Origin: Oscillospiraceae bacterium
GTDB lineage: Bacteria; Bacillota_A; Clostridia; Oscillospirales; WRJC01
Length of the DNA stretch: 5,704 nt
Assembly: GCA_009782405.1 (NCBI GenBank)
Contig: WRJC01000095.1
Span: forward strand, 1 to 5,704
Direction: 5' to 3'
Shown: piece by piece, positions 1 to 5,704 of the stretch
Layout of the letters: the number at the start of each line of letters is the position of its first letter
Position numbering within the stretch: position 1 is the first letter of the stretch
Position numbers and translations under genes: made by a program
Notes under the pieces: model-generated
What the model was told of the DNA's origin: nothing
The model's database searches: none
What the model saw: the letters and a program-made list of their open reading frames with translations, nothing else

Positions 1-1
1 A

Positions 2-229
2 ATGCAAATCATCCAAGCTAAGCCCTTGCAAAATACAATAAACCCAGTATCGCAAAAAGGAAAAATGGATTTTTTTGGCGTAAAAATAGGAATTCATGTA
101 AGACATAAAACCTTTGGTGACGGAGTTATACGAAAATTTGATAACAGTTCAATTGTCGTATCTTTTGGTTCGGCTGAAAAAAAATTTCCGTTTCCGCAAG
201 CATTTGAAGATGGTTTTTTGATCCAATGA
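2..229 (+). CDS. Small Tudor/SH3-like beta-barrel protein, function unknown (start uncertain, may extend left of window)
   Basis: The frame is open from the left window edge to a TGA at 227-229. The recognisable part begins near residue 25 of the 75-codon reading: G30-x2-V33-x-H35-x2-F38-G39-x-G41, then a short beta-strand pattern (I51 to F55), then K61-F62-P63-F64-P65-x-A67-F68 and a final G71-F72-L73. I know this H-x2-FG-x-G plus F-P-x-AF pattern from short Tudor/SH3-like domains found in clostridial proteins, either alone or at the end of larger ones; its role is not established. Two starts are possible: ATG at 2, or ATG at 65, which gives 54 residues and has AAAAAGG (54-60) four bases upstream. 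The second would encode almost exactly the domain. The frame is also open at the edge, so this could be the C-terminus of a longer protein. Codons are AT-rich, unlike the downstream CODH genes. No terminator is visible after it. Confidence 0.55.
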   Translation: MQIIQAKPLQNTINPVSQKGKMDFFGVKIGIHVRHKTFGDGVIRKFDNSSIVVSFGSAEKKFPFPQAFEDGFLIQ

Positions 230-305
230 AGTACAACGTCGTGAATTTAAAAATTTGCTGCTGTATGCAAAATGAAATTATTTTACCCCGTAACCGCAAA
301 GAGGG

Positions 306-335
306 TTGAAAAGTAGTTGCGTTCTGTGATATAAT
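306..335 (+). promoter_or_regulatory. Strong sigma-A (sigma-70) type promoter
   Basis: The -35 box TTGAAA (306-311) and a perfect -10 box TATAAT (330-335) are separated by 18 bases. An extended -10 TG lies at 327-328, one base before the -10. Transcription would start near 342 and read rightward into the 57-codon gene and then cooS, with no terminator-like structure between them. The initial transcribed region before the first gene would be about 100 nt. The match is by eye only; a strong match can occur by chance in AT-rich DNA, but box quality and placement in an intergenic gap support it. Confidence 0.6.
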
Positions 336-348
336 GGAAAAAGCCAAA

Positions 349-388
349 ATTTGAATAAAAAAACTTTTGTTTGATTTTTAATTCAAAT
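349..388. repeat. AT-rich inverted repeat in the leader between promoter and the first downstream gene
   Basis: ATTTGAAT (349-356) is exactly complementary to ATTCAAAT (381-388). Inside it, A357-A361 can pair with T375-T379, leaving A380 as a bulge and a loop of 13 bases (362-374). In RNA this gives about 13 pairs, nearly all A-U, so it would be weak. It is not followed by a T-run, so it is not an intrinsic terminator on the plus strand. As DNA it could be an operator for a dimeric regulator just downstream of the promoter start site. Both readings are inference. Confidence 0.35.
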
Positions 389-444
389 CTCTGAAAACGG
401 ATTGCGAAATATCGAGCTGTGTAATGGATTTTGAGTGAATAAAG

Positions 445-618
445 ATGTATGAAGAAAAAAGTTATTTTTGCCCGATGGAAGAAAGAGAAATGTGGGATGC
501 TGAATGTTATGACGTTCAAATGGTTTATTGTGAATTTATGGACGGAAAAATATTGGATTTTGTCTTGGATAAAAAAAAGCGGAAAGTTTCTGCGCCGCCT
601 GTCCGTTTAATCAATTGA
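445..618 (+). CDS. 57-residue cysteine-containing small protein, function unknown
   Basis: ATG at 445 is the first start after an in-frame TGA at 436-438, and the frame ends with TGA at 616-618. A weak Shine-Dalgarno-like GAGTGA (433-438) sits six bases upstream. The protein has Cys9-Pro10-Met11, then Cys21-Tyr-Asp-Val-Gln-Met, Cys29, and a basic stretch KKKRK (43-47). The CP(M/x)...C(Y/F)D-x-(Q/S)M arrangement resembles, from memory, a family of short uncharacterised clostridial proteins with paired cysteines. The C-terminal Cys-x2-Cys pair I expect in that family is absent here. No signal peptide or membrane segment is seen. It lies downstream of the 306-335 promoter and 63 bases before cooS, so it is probably co-transcribed with the CODH/ACS genes. 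A metal-binding or accessory role is possible but unproven. Confidence 0.5.
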   Translation: MYEEKSYFCPMEEREMWDAECYDVQMVYCEFMDGKILDFVLDKKKRKVSAPPVRLIN

Positions 619-665
619 ACCGATCGGCAAAAATGTCAATCAAAAATAAAAAAATATATAGACGC

Positions 666-670
666 GAGGT
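666..670 (+). promoter_or_regulatory. Ribosome binding site of cooS
   Basis: GAGGT at 666-670 precedes the cooS ATG at 682 by 11 bases, a rather long gap. A competing ATG at 674 sits only three bases after it and opens a 9-codon frame (MKIWILISH) that ends at 703 inside cooS, so start selection here is not entirely clean. The in-frame TAA at 670-672 rules out a longer CooS. The choice of 682 rests on this stop and on the conserved N-terminal length. Confidence 0.5.
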
Positions 671-681
671 AAAATGAAAAT

Positions 682-2613
682 ATGGATTTTGATATCGCAC
701 TAAACAAAGTCAGCGACAATGCATCGGCGAAAATGCTCGTCAAGGCCGGCCAGGACTGCGTGGAGACCTGCTTTGACCGGTATGAGACCCAAAAGACGCA
801 ATGCGGGTTCGGCAAAAGCGGCGTATGCTGCAAAATCTGCCATATGGGCCCGTGCCGCATCACCCCGAAATCCCCGAGGGGCATATGCGGCGCCACAGCA
901 GACACGATAGCCGCCCGCAACTTTTTGAGGGAGGTGGCCGGGGGCACCTCCGCGCATTCGGACCACGGGAGGCATCTCGTGCTGAAGCTAAAAGCGGTCG
1001 CCAAGGGCGAAGCGCCGGGATATGACATCAAAGACGAAAAGGCGCTCCGGTATGCGGCGAAATTATACGGGGTGGAGCACGAGGAGAGGGACAAATACGC
1101 CGTGGCTCTGGATTTGGCCGATCTGTTCCTAAACGAGTTTTCGGAGCAGGAGGGATTTTTAAAGACGCTTTCACTCGCTCCGCAAAAACGCCAGGGCGTA
1201 TGGAACGCAAGAGGCGTGAACCCCAACGGCATCGACAGGACGGTGGTCGAGGCGATGCACAGGACCACCATGGGGGTGGACCACGACTATAGAAACATAT
1301 TAAAACACGCCGTCAGAACCGCGCTCGCCGACGGCTGGGGCGGGGCGAGAGTGGCCTCGATCGTCTCGGACATACTGTTCGGCTCGCCAAAGCCCGTAAA
1401 AAGCTCGGCGAACCTCGGCGTGCTCAAAAAAGAGACGGTGAACATAATAATCCACGGCCATGAACCCGCGCTGTCCGAAATATTGAACGTGGCGGTGGGC
1501 GACCCCGAAATCAAAGAATACGCGAAGTCAGCGGGGGCCGAGGGGATAACGCTTGCGGGGCTTTGCTGCACCGCAAACGAAATATTGATGCGCCACGGGG
1601 TTCCGGTGGCGGGCAATTTTTTGCAACAGGAGCTCGCGATCGTGACCGGGGCGGTGGAGATGATGGTGATCGACGTGCAGTGCTGCATGCCGGGGCTGCC
1701 CGACGTGGCGAAAAATTACCACACCGAAATAATATCGACTGCCGACATAGCCAAGACAATAGGTGCCGACCATTTCAAGATAAACGGAAACGACCCGCTG
1801 AAATCCGCGAAAGATCTCGCAAAACGCGCGATCGACAACTTCAAGAACAGGCAAGAGGAAAAAATCAATATCCCGTCGGACAAAGAGCCGCTGGTCGCGG
1901 GATTCAGCGTCATGGCGATCAAGCATATGCTCGGCGGCAAATACAGGGCCTCGTTTAGGCCGTTAAACGACGCTATCATCCAAAACAGGATATTGGGCGT
2001 GGTCGGTATCGTGGGCTGCAACAACACGAAATACAAAACCGACGGCTATACCAACATATTGGCCGCGGAGCTGATCAAGCGCAATGTGCTGCTGTTGGAG
2101 ACTGGCTGCTCGGCGATAGGCTCGGCCAAAGCCGGCATGCTGAAACCCGAAACCGCGCTCGAGATCGCGGGCGAGGGGCTAAAAGAAGTGTGCGAGGCGG
2201 TGGGCATACCGCCGATACTGCATCTCGGCAGCTGCGTGGACAACAGCAGGATTTTGGAAGCTGCCACGGAGGTCGTGCTCGAAGGGGGGCTCGGCGACGA
2301 TCTGTCCATGCTCCCGGCGGTCGGCGTGGCCCCCGAATGGATGAGCGAAAAGGCGATTGCAATCGGGAGCTATTTCATCGCCTCGGGGATAAACGTGGTG
2401 CTCGGCAACCCGCTTTATGTGTCCGGGAAGGTGCACGAATACCTGCATGAGGGCGCCAGGGAGGATTTCGGCGCGTGTTTCCATCTGATCGAAGACCCGA
2501 TGCAGGCGGCTGACGCGATATGCGAAATGCTGATGCAAAAAAGGGAAGCCCTCGGCATAAACAAAAAAGCGGAGCGCAAACTCATGGACATGAAAGACAG
2601 GAGGGAGCTGTAA
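682..2613 (+). CDS. cooS: Anaerobic Ni-Fe carbon monoxide dehydrogenase, catalytic subunit
   Basis: This enzyme interconverts CO and CO2 with two electrons at a Ni-Fe-S C-cluster. As the ACS-associated form (AcsA) it supplies CO to acetyl-CoA synthase in the cytoplasm. The 643 residues match the usual length of about 630-640. All cluster ligands expected from the Carboxydothermus CODH-II structure are visible. D-cluster cysteines are 41 and 49. B-cluster cysteines are 50, 53, 58 and 69 (CCKIC...GPC...GICG). C-cluster ligands are His260 (HGH), Cys295 or Cys296 (GLCC), Cys334 (or Cys335, VQCC), Cys446 (GCNN), Cys476 (TGC) and Cys518 (GSCVDNSR). The histidine channel H92-x2-H95-x2-H98 and the catalytic-type lysine K557 (EKAIAIG) are also present, so it should be active. 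Extra cysteines 26 and 30 precede the D-cluster. It is followed one base later by acsB, an operon arrangement typical of CODH/ACS. Isoleucine codons are split between ATA and ATC, with ATT nearly absent. Confidence 0.97.
   Translation: MDFDIALNKVSDNASAKMLVKAGQDCVETCFDRYETQKTQCGFGKSGVCCKICHMGPCRITPKSPRGICGATADTIAARNFLREVAGGTSAHSDHGRHLVLKLKAVAKGEAPGYDIKDEKALRYAAKLYGVEHEERDKYAVALDLADLFLNEFSEQEGFLKTLSLAPQKRQGVWNARGVNPNGIDRTVVEAMHRTTMGVDHDYRNILKHAVRTALADGWGGARVASIVSDILFGSPKPVKSSANLGVLKKETVNIIIHGHEPALSEILNVAVGDPEIKEYAKSAGAEGITLAGLCCTANEILMRHGVPVAGNFLQQELAIVTGAVEMMVIDVQCCMPGLPDVAKNYHTEIISTADIAKTIGADHFKINGNDPLKSAKDLAKRAIDNFKNRQEEKINIPSDKEPLVAGFSVMAIKHMLGGKYRASFRPLNDAIIQNRILGVVGIVGCNNTKYKTDGYTNILAAELIKRNVLLLETGCSAIGSAKAGMLKPETALEIAGEGLKEVCEAVGIPPILHLGSCVDNSRILEAATEVVLEGGLGDDLSMLPAVGVAPEWMSEKAIAIGSYFIASGINVVLGNPLYVSGKVHEYLHEGAREDFGACFHLIEDPMQAADAICEMLMQKREALGINKKAERKLMDMKDRREL
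2599..2605 (+). promoter_or_regulatory. Strong Shine-Dalgarno of the acsB fusion gene
   Basis: AGGAGGG (2599-2605) lies inside the last codons of cooS, nine bases before ATG 2615. The cooS stop (2611-2613) and the next start are separated by a single base, so the two genes are probably translationally coupled and made in a balanced ratio, as expected for partners of one complex. Confidence 0.85.
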
Positions 2614-2614
2614 T

Positions 2615-5600
2615 ATGTCAAAATTAATTTGCTCGAGCGCGATCGACGGCGCGATCGAATGGGTCCTCAAAGCCGAAAAAATGCTCGGGGAGGCGACCGG
2701 GCAAAAAGGCCCGGATTTCCCCGTCGCCTTTCCCGACACCAACTACTATCTGCCGGTCATATACAGTTTCACAGGCAAAAAAATGCAGACTTTGGCGGAT
2801 CTGAAAGATATTTTAAACGAGGCGAAGGAGCTGTTGCCATCGCGCCCGGCAAAAGAGGTTTGGCTGCCGTATCTCGGCGACACATTGGATGCGGGGATTG
2901 CGGCGCTGTTTGCCTGCGAGGTGATCGAGGCCTGCAAATATATAATCGGGCCAAATCCGGTGGATGGCATTTGGCTCGGAGCGGCAAACGACGTGATCAT
3001 GCGCGAACGGGGCATCGAATTCGTCGACGGGACGGCGCCCGGCTTCGCCGCGATCACCGGGGCGGCGCCCGACAACCAGACAGCGGTGAAAATCGCAAAG
3101 GAGCTGCAGCAAAAGAACCTGTATGTGTTCATGGGCGGCTCGACCGGCGGCAAGCAGTTCGCCGAACAGCTGGCCGAAGAGGGGATCCAGCTCGGCTGGG
3201 AGACAAGGCTTGTGCCGTTCGGCTCGGATGTCTCGGCTTTGATTTATGCGCTCGGGTTCGCGAACCGGGCGGCGCTGTCGTTTGGCGGGGTCAAGCCCGG
3301 AGATTTCGAGGCGAACTTGAAATACAACAAAAACAGAATATTCGCGTTCGTGATCGCTTTGGGCGAGGTCACCCCGGACAAATACGCGGCGGCGGCGGGC
3401 GCGATAAACTACGGTTTCCCGGTCATCGCCGACACCGACATACCGCAGATACTGCCCACCGGGGTCTGCACATATGAGCACGTGGTCTCAAATGTGCCAT
3501 ATGATTCCATAGTGGAAAAAGCGCTCGAAGTCAGGGGCTGCAAGATAAAAGTGGTGGACGTGCCGATCCCCACCGCATACGGGCCCGCCTTCGAGGGCGA
3601 GCGCATCAGAAAAGAGGACACGCACGTCGAATTCGGCGGAAACAAGACTTTGGCCTTTGAATTTGTCACAAGCGTCGATGTCGATGCGATCAACGACGGC
3701 GAAATCGAAATAATCGGGCCGGACATAGACGAGGTCGAGCCGGGCGGAAAACTGCCGCTGGGCATATGGGTCGAAGTCGCGGGGCGCAAGATGCAGCCGG
3801 ATTTCGAGCCGATACTCGAGCGCCAGGTGCACCATTTGGTCAACGGCGGCGAGGGCATATGGCATATGGGCCAGCGCGACATAGTCTGGACGAGGGTGTC
3901 GAAAGCGGGCTTTGCAAAAGGGCTCAGGCTTTCGCATTACGGCGAGATCCTGCACGCCAAATTTTTGGCCGACTACCCGGCCATCGTGGACAAGGTGAAA
4001 GTCACGCTTGTCACCGACGAAAAAGAAGTGGAAAAACGGCTTGCGGTGGCCAGAAAGGTTTATGACGAGAGAAACCGCAGGCTTGAAGCCATGACCGACG
4101 AATCGGTGGACACCTTCTATTCGTGCCTGCTCTGCCAGTCGTTCGCCCCAAACCACGTTTGCGTGATCACCCCCGAACGGCTCGGGCTGTGCGGCGCGTA
4201 CAACTGGCTCGACGGCAAAGCTGCCTATGAAATCGACGAAACCGGCGCCAACCAGCCCTTAAAAAAAGGCGAATGCCTCGATCCGGTCAAGGGCATATGG
4301 CAGGGCGTGAACGAATATGTGTACGCAAACAGCCACAAAAACATAGAGAGCTTCACGGCGTATTCGATCATGGACCGCCCGATGACGAGCTGCGGCTGCT
4401 TTGAAGTGATATGCGCCTATCTGCCCGAGTGCAACGGGATCATGGCGGTCAACCGCGAATACCTCGGCGAAACCCCGATAGGCATGAGTTTTTCGACTTT
4501 GGCAGGAAGCGTGGGCGGAGGAAACCAGACCCCGGGCTTCATCGGCTGCGGAAAGGTGTTCTTGACCTCGCGCAAGTTTTTGTCGGCTGAGGGCGGATAC
4601 GGAAGAATTGTCTGGATGCCCAAGGAACTCAAGGATCTGCTAAAGCCCGACATGGAAAAACGCTTCGCAGAGCAGGGGCTTGAAGGCTTCTTCGACAAGA
4701 TCGCCGATGAGACAATCGCGAAAACGGCCGAGGAAGTAAAGGCATACATGGAAAAGACCGCGCACCCGGCGCTGAAAATGAAAGACATGGCCGAATATGC
4801 GCAGGGCGAAGAAACAGCTGCCGCCGCCGCAACCCCCGCCGCTGAGGCGGCACCCCCTTCGTCAACGAAGGGGGCTGAGCAAACCCCCGTCAGCGACGCT
4901 GTCGCTGCCACCCCCTTTCAAAAGGGGGCTGACGAAAGCGCTGTCGATGTCGTGGCCCTGACCGAAAAAATCACCGCCGAAGTCAAGGCGAACATGACAA
5001 GGGAAGTTGTCATGGATATAATCAAGGCGCTCGGCGAAAAATTTTTGGCGAAAAGCGATGTGGAATTTTATCAGGAAATAACAGCGGCAAAACCGGAAGA
5101 ATCCGAAAAAGCCGCCAAAGCTCCCACAATCACGGCGGCAGAGCGGATATCGGAGATAAAATCGTTTAAGCTGCCGGTTGAAACATCCGAGAACTCGGTT
5201 TTGAGCGTGAAACTCGGAAGCAATCTGACCGTCGGCGGGGCGGACTGCATGCCGTTCCATTTGTGGGAGGGCACGATGCCCAACCGACCGGTGGTCGCGA
5301 TGGAAGTTTTCGATACAGTCAGCGAAAAATTACCGCCGTCGCTGCGCGAGGTCTACGGCGATGCCTTAAACGATCCCGCGAAGATGGCCAAGCTGTGCGT
5401 CGGTCAATACGGGGCGGACGCCATAAGCGTCAGGCTGGAGGGCACGCACCCCGAAAAGGGCAACAAATCGGCAAAAGAAGCGGTTGAGCTCGTGGGATCC
5501 GTGTTAAAAGCGGTCGATGTGCCGGTTATTGTCACGGGGCACAGCAACTATGAAAAAAACAACGAAGTGATGAAAGCGGTCGCGCAGGAATATGAGGGCA

Positions 5601-5704
5601 AAAACCTGCTGTTCAACTGGGTGGAGCAGGACAACTACAAGACGATCGCGGGCGCTGCGATGGCATACGGCCACACGTTGGTGGCCCAGGCGCCAATCGA
5701 CGTG
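2615..5704 (+). CDS. acsB-cdhD: Acetyl-CoA synthase (AcsB) fused to corrinoid iron-sulfur protein small subunit (CdhD/AcsD), 3' end outside window
   Basis: One uninterrupted frame of 1030 codons runs to the window edge. Residues 1-725 align end to end, from memory, with Moorella AcsB (729 residues): an N-terminal CODH-contacting region (VAFPDTNYYLPVI), a middle domain (GPAFEGERIRK, GRKMQPDFEPILERQ), and the A-cluster domain ending in HPALKM (717-722). The A-cluster cubane cysteines are C504, C507, C516 and C526 (CLLC...HVC...GLC). The distal Ni site is C593-G-C595, and F510 matches the conserved Phe near the active site. It makes acetyl-CoA from CO, a methyl group and CoA. Residues 726-779 are an Ala/Pro-rich linker and 780-826 look helical. 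After a second short linker, residues from about 843 match CdhD/AcsD: VGGADCMPFHLWEG, MPNRPVVAMEVFD, LNDPAKMAKLC, QYGAD, DNYKTI, AMAYGH. This is about 188 residues of a family of roughly 300. No stop or strong ribosome site separates the parts, so a true fusion is the best reading. The AcsB call is near certain, the CdhD call strong. Confidence 0.93.
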   Translation, partial: MSKLICSSAIDGAIEWVLKAEKMLGEATGQKGPDFPVAFPDTNYYLPVIYSFTGKKMQTLADLKDILNEAKELLPSRPAKEVWLPYLGDTLDAGIAALFACEVIEACKYIIGPNPVDGIWLGAANDVIMRERGIEFVDGTAPGFAAITGAAPDNQTAVKIAKELQQKNLYVFMGGSTGGKQFAEQLAEEGIQLGWETRLVPFGSDVSALIYALGFANRAALSFGGVKPGDFEANLKYNKNRIFAFVIALGEVTPDKYAAAAGAINYGFPVIADTDIPQILPTGVCTYEHVVSNVPYDSIVEKALEVRGCKIKVVDVPIPTAYGPAFEGERIRKEDTHVEFGGNKTLAFEFVTSVDVDAINDGEIEIIGPDIDEVEPGGKLPLGIWVEVAGRKMQPDFEPILERQVHHLVNGGEGIWHMGQRDIVWTRVSKAGFAKGLRLSHYGEILHAKFLADYPAIVDKVKVTLVTDEKEVEKRLAVARKVYDERNRRLEAMTDESVDTFYSCLLCQSFAPNHVCVITPERLGLCGAYNWLDGKAAYEIDETGANQPLKKGECLDPVKGIWQGVNEYVYANSHKNIESFTAYSIMDRPMTSCGCFEVICAYLPECNGIMAVNREYLGETPIGMSFSTLAGSVGGGNQTPGFIGCGKVFLTSRKFLSAEGGYGRIVWMPKELKDLLKPDMEKRFAEQGLEGFFDKIADETIAKTAEEVKAYMEKTAHPALKMKDMAEYAQGEETAAAAATPAAEAAPPSSTKGAEQTPVSDAVAATPFQKGADESAVDVVALTEKITAEVKANMTREVVMDIIKALGEKFLAKSDVEFYQEITAAKPEESEKAAKAPTITAAERISEIKSFKLPVETSENSVLSVKLGSNLTVGGADCMPFHLWEGTMPNRPVVAMEVFDTVSEKLPPSLREVYGDALNDPAKMAKLCVGQYGADAISVRLEGTHPEKGNKSAKEAVELVGSVLKAVDVPVIVTGHSNYEKNNEVMKAVAQEYEGKNLLFNWVEQDNYKTIAGAAMAYGHTLVAQAPIDV
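4838..4946. repeat. GC-rich palindromic repeat element (hairpin array) inside the coding linker
   Basis: Four perfect hairpins lie nearly end to end. A small one has GCCGC (4838-4842) pairing with GCGGC (4847-4851). Hairpin A has CCCCCTTCG (4853-4861) pairing with CGAAGGGGG (4866-4874), loop TCAA. Hairpin B has CAGCGAC (4891-4897) pairing with GTCGCTG (4901-4907), loop GCT. Hairpin C has CCCCCTT (4911-4917) pairing with AAGGGGG (4922-4928), loop again TCAA. Stems A and C are each followed by GCTGA. CGCTGTCG occurs twice (4897-4904 and 4939-4946), and an extra CCCCC at 4884-4888 offers alternative pairing. The pattern resembles dispersed palindromic elements I have seen between genes in Clostridia (C5 and G5 arms with a GTCAG-type core), though I cannot check for other copies. 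It is read in frame as a Pro/Ala/Ser/Thr-rich peptide (residues about 742-777) with the repeated word KGA(E/D), and contains no stop in this frame. Confidence 0.75.
4999..5014 (+). promoter_or_regulatory. Possible internal ribosome binding site and start for a separate CdhD-type product
   Basis: AAGGGA (4999-5004) precedes the in-frame ATG at 5012 by seven bases, just downstream of the hairpin array and upstream of the CdhD barrel. Initiation here would yield a free protein starting MDIIKALGEK and carrying the whole CdhD domain. It may be a relic of the start of a once separate gene, or a working second start. The match is modest, and purine-rich sextets are common in this gene, so this is tentative. 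Confidence 0.2.

Noticed and set aside
283..519. 78-codon minus-strand frame in the AT-rich leader
   Set aside because: Phe/Ile/Tyr-rich low-complexity product with no motif, overlapping the promoter and the 445-618 gene; typical of chance frames in AT-rich DNA.
620..660. Palindrome CCGATCGG (620-627) and TATATA (655-660) as a second promoter/operator before cooS
   Set aside because: No acceptable -35 box at proper spacing to TATATA, and an 8-base palindrome alone is too short to call a site.
674..703. Nine-codon frame overlapping the cooS start (MKIWILISH)
   Set aside because: Its ATG is only three bases from the GAGGT site, too close for efficient initiation, and so short a frame has no other support. 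A leader-peptide role cannot be excluded.
636..1271. 211-codon frame on the minus strand overlapping the cooS start
   Set aside because: It lies opposite the conserved cluster-binding region of CooS, shows no recognisable motif, and is explained by the codon bias of the GC-rich sense gene.
2629..3477. 282-codon plus-strand frame inside the acsB region
   Set aside because: Arg/Gly-rich out-of-frame reading of AcsB. The frame starting at 2615 matches AcsB throughout and has the strong ribosome site.
4417..4911. 164-codon minus-strand Ala-rich frame ending near the hairpin array
   Set aside because: It overlaps the A-cluster domain of AcsB in antisense, and its Ala-rich start is the complement of the linker. 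No independent support.
4853..4928. GC-rich hairpins as an intrinsic terminator after acsB
   Set aside because: No T-run follows any stem on either strand, no stop codon lies nearby, and the frame continues into conserved CdhD sequence.
1..5704. CRISPR array, tRNA, rRNA, insertion sequence or riboswitch
   Set aside because: I saw no regularly spaced direct repeats, tRNA-like cloverleaf, transposase frame or recognisable riboswitch core on either strand.

Overview
This window looks like part of a Wood-Ljungdahl (reductive acetyl-CoA) carbon-fixation or CO-metabolism locus from a strictly anaerobic bacterium. It carries a bacterial-type Ni-Fe carbon monoxide dehydrogenase (cooS/acsA) followed directly by acetyl-CoA synthase (acsB). 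The AcsB part has the full N-terminal, CODH-contacting region that archaeal CdhC lacks, so the source is bacterial. Strong Shine-Dalgarno use, short clostridial-looking small proteins and a palindromic repeat of the kind I associate with Clostridia suggest an uncultured Bacillota/Clostridia member. The taxon is an inference.

Layout. Bases 1-660 are AT-rich (about 33% GC by hand count). They hold a small Tudor/SH3-like protein (2-229, left edge at the window boundary), an intergenic stretch with a near-consensus sigma-A promoter (306-335) and an AT-rich hairpin (349-388), and a 57-codon cysteine-containing small protein (445-618). From about 660 onward the sequence is GC-rich (mid-50s percent in sampled lines). 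cooS lies at 682-2613. One base after its stop codon, a second open frame starts at 2615 and runs without a stop to the end of the window (1030 codons seen, no 3' end).

The main observation is that this second frame is not acsB alone. Residues 1 to about 725 are a complete AcsB, with all A-cluster cysteines. They are followed by an Ala/Pro-rich linker, a short predicted helical segment, and from about residue 843 the start of the corrinoid iron-sulfur protein small subunit (CdhD/AcsD) TIM barrel, cut by the window edge. Acetyl-CoA synthase and a subunit of its methyl donor are therefore encoded as one polypeptide. The linker DNA is an array of GC-rich perfect hairpins that looks like a repetitive palindromic element inserted in frame.

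How the genes work together: CooS reduces CO2 to CO (or the reverse) at its C-cluster. AcsB joins CO, a methyl group and CoA into acetyl-CoA at its Ni-Ni-[4Fe-4S] A-cluster. CdhD/AcsD is the small subunit of the corrinoid protein that delivers the methyl group. Fusing it to AcsB would tether the methyl-donor module to the A-cluster. All functional residues I could check in CooS and AcsB are present.
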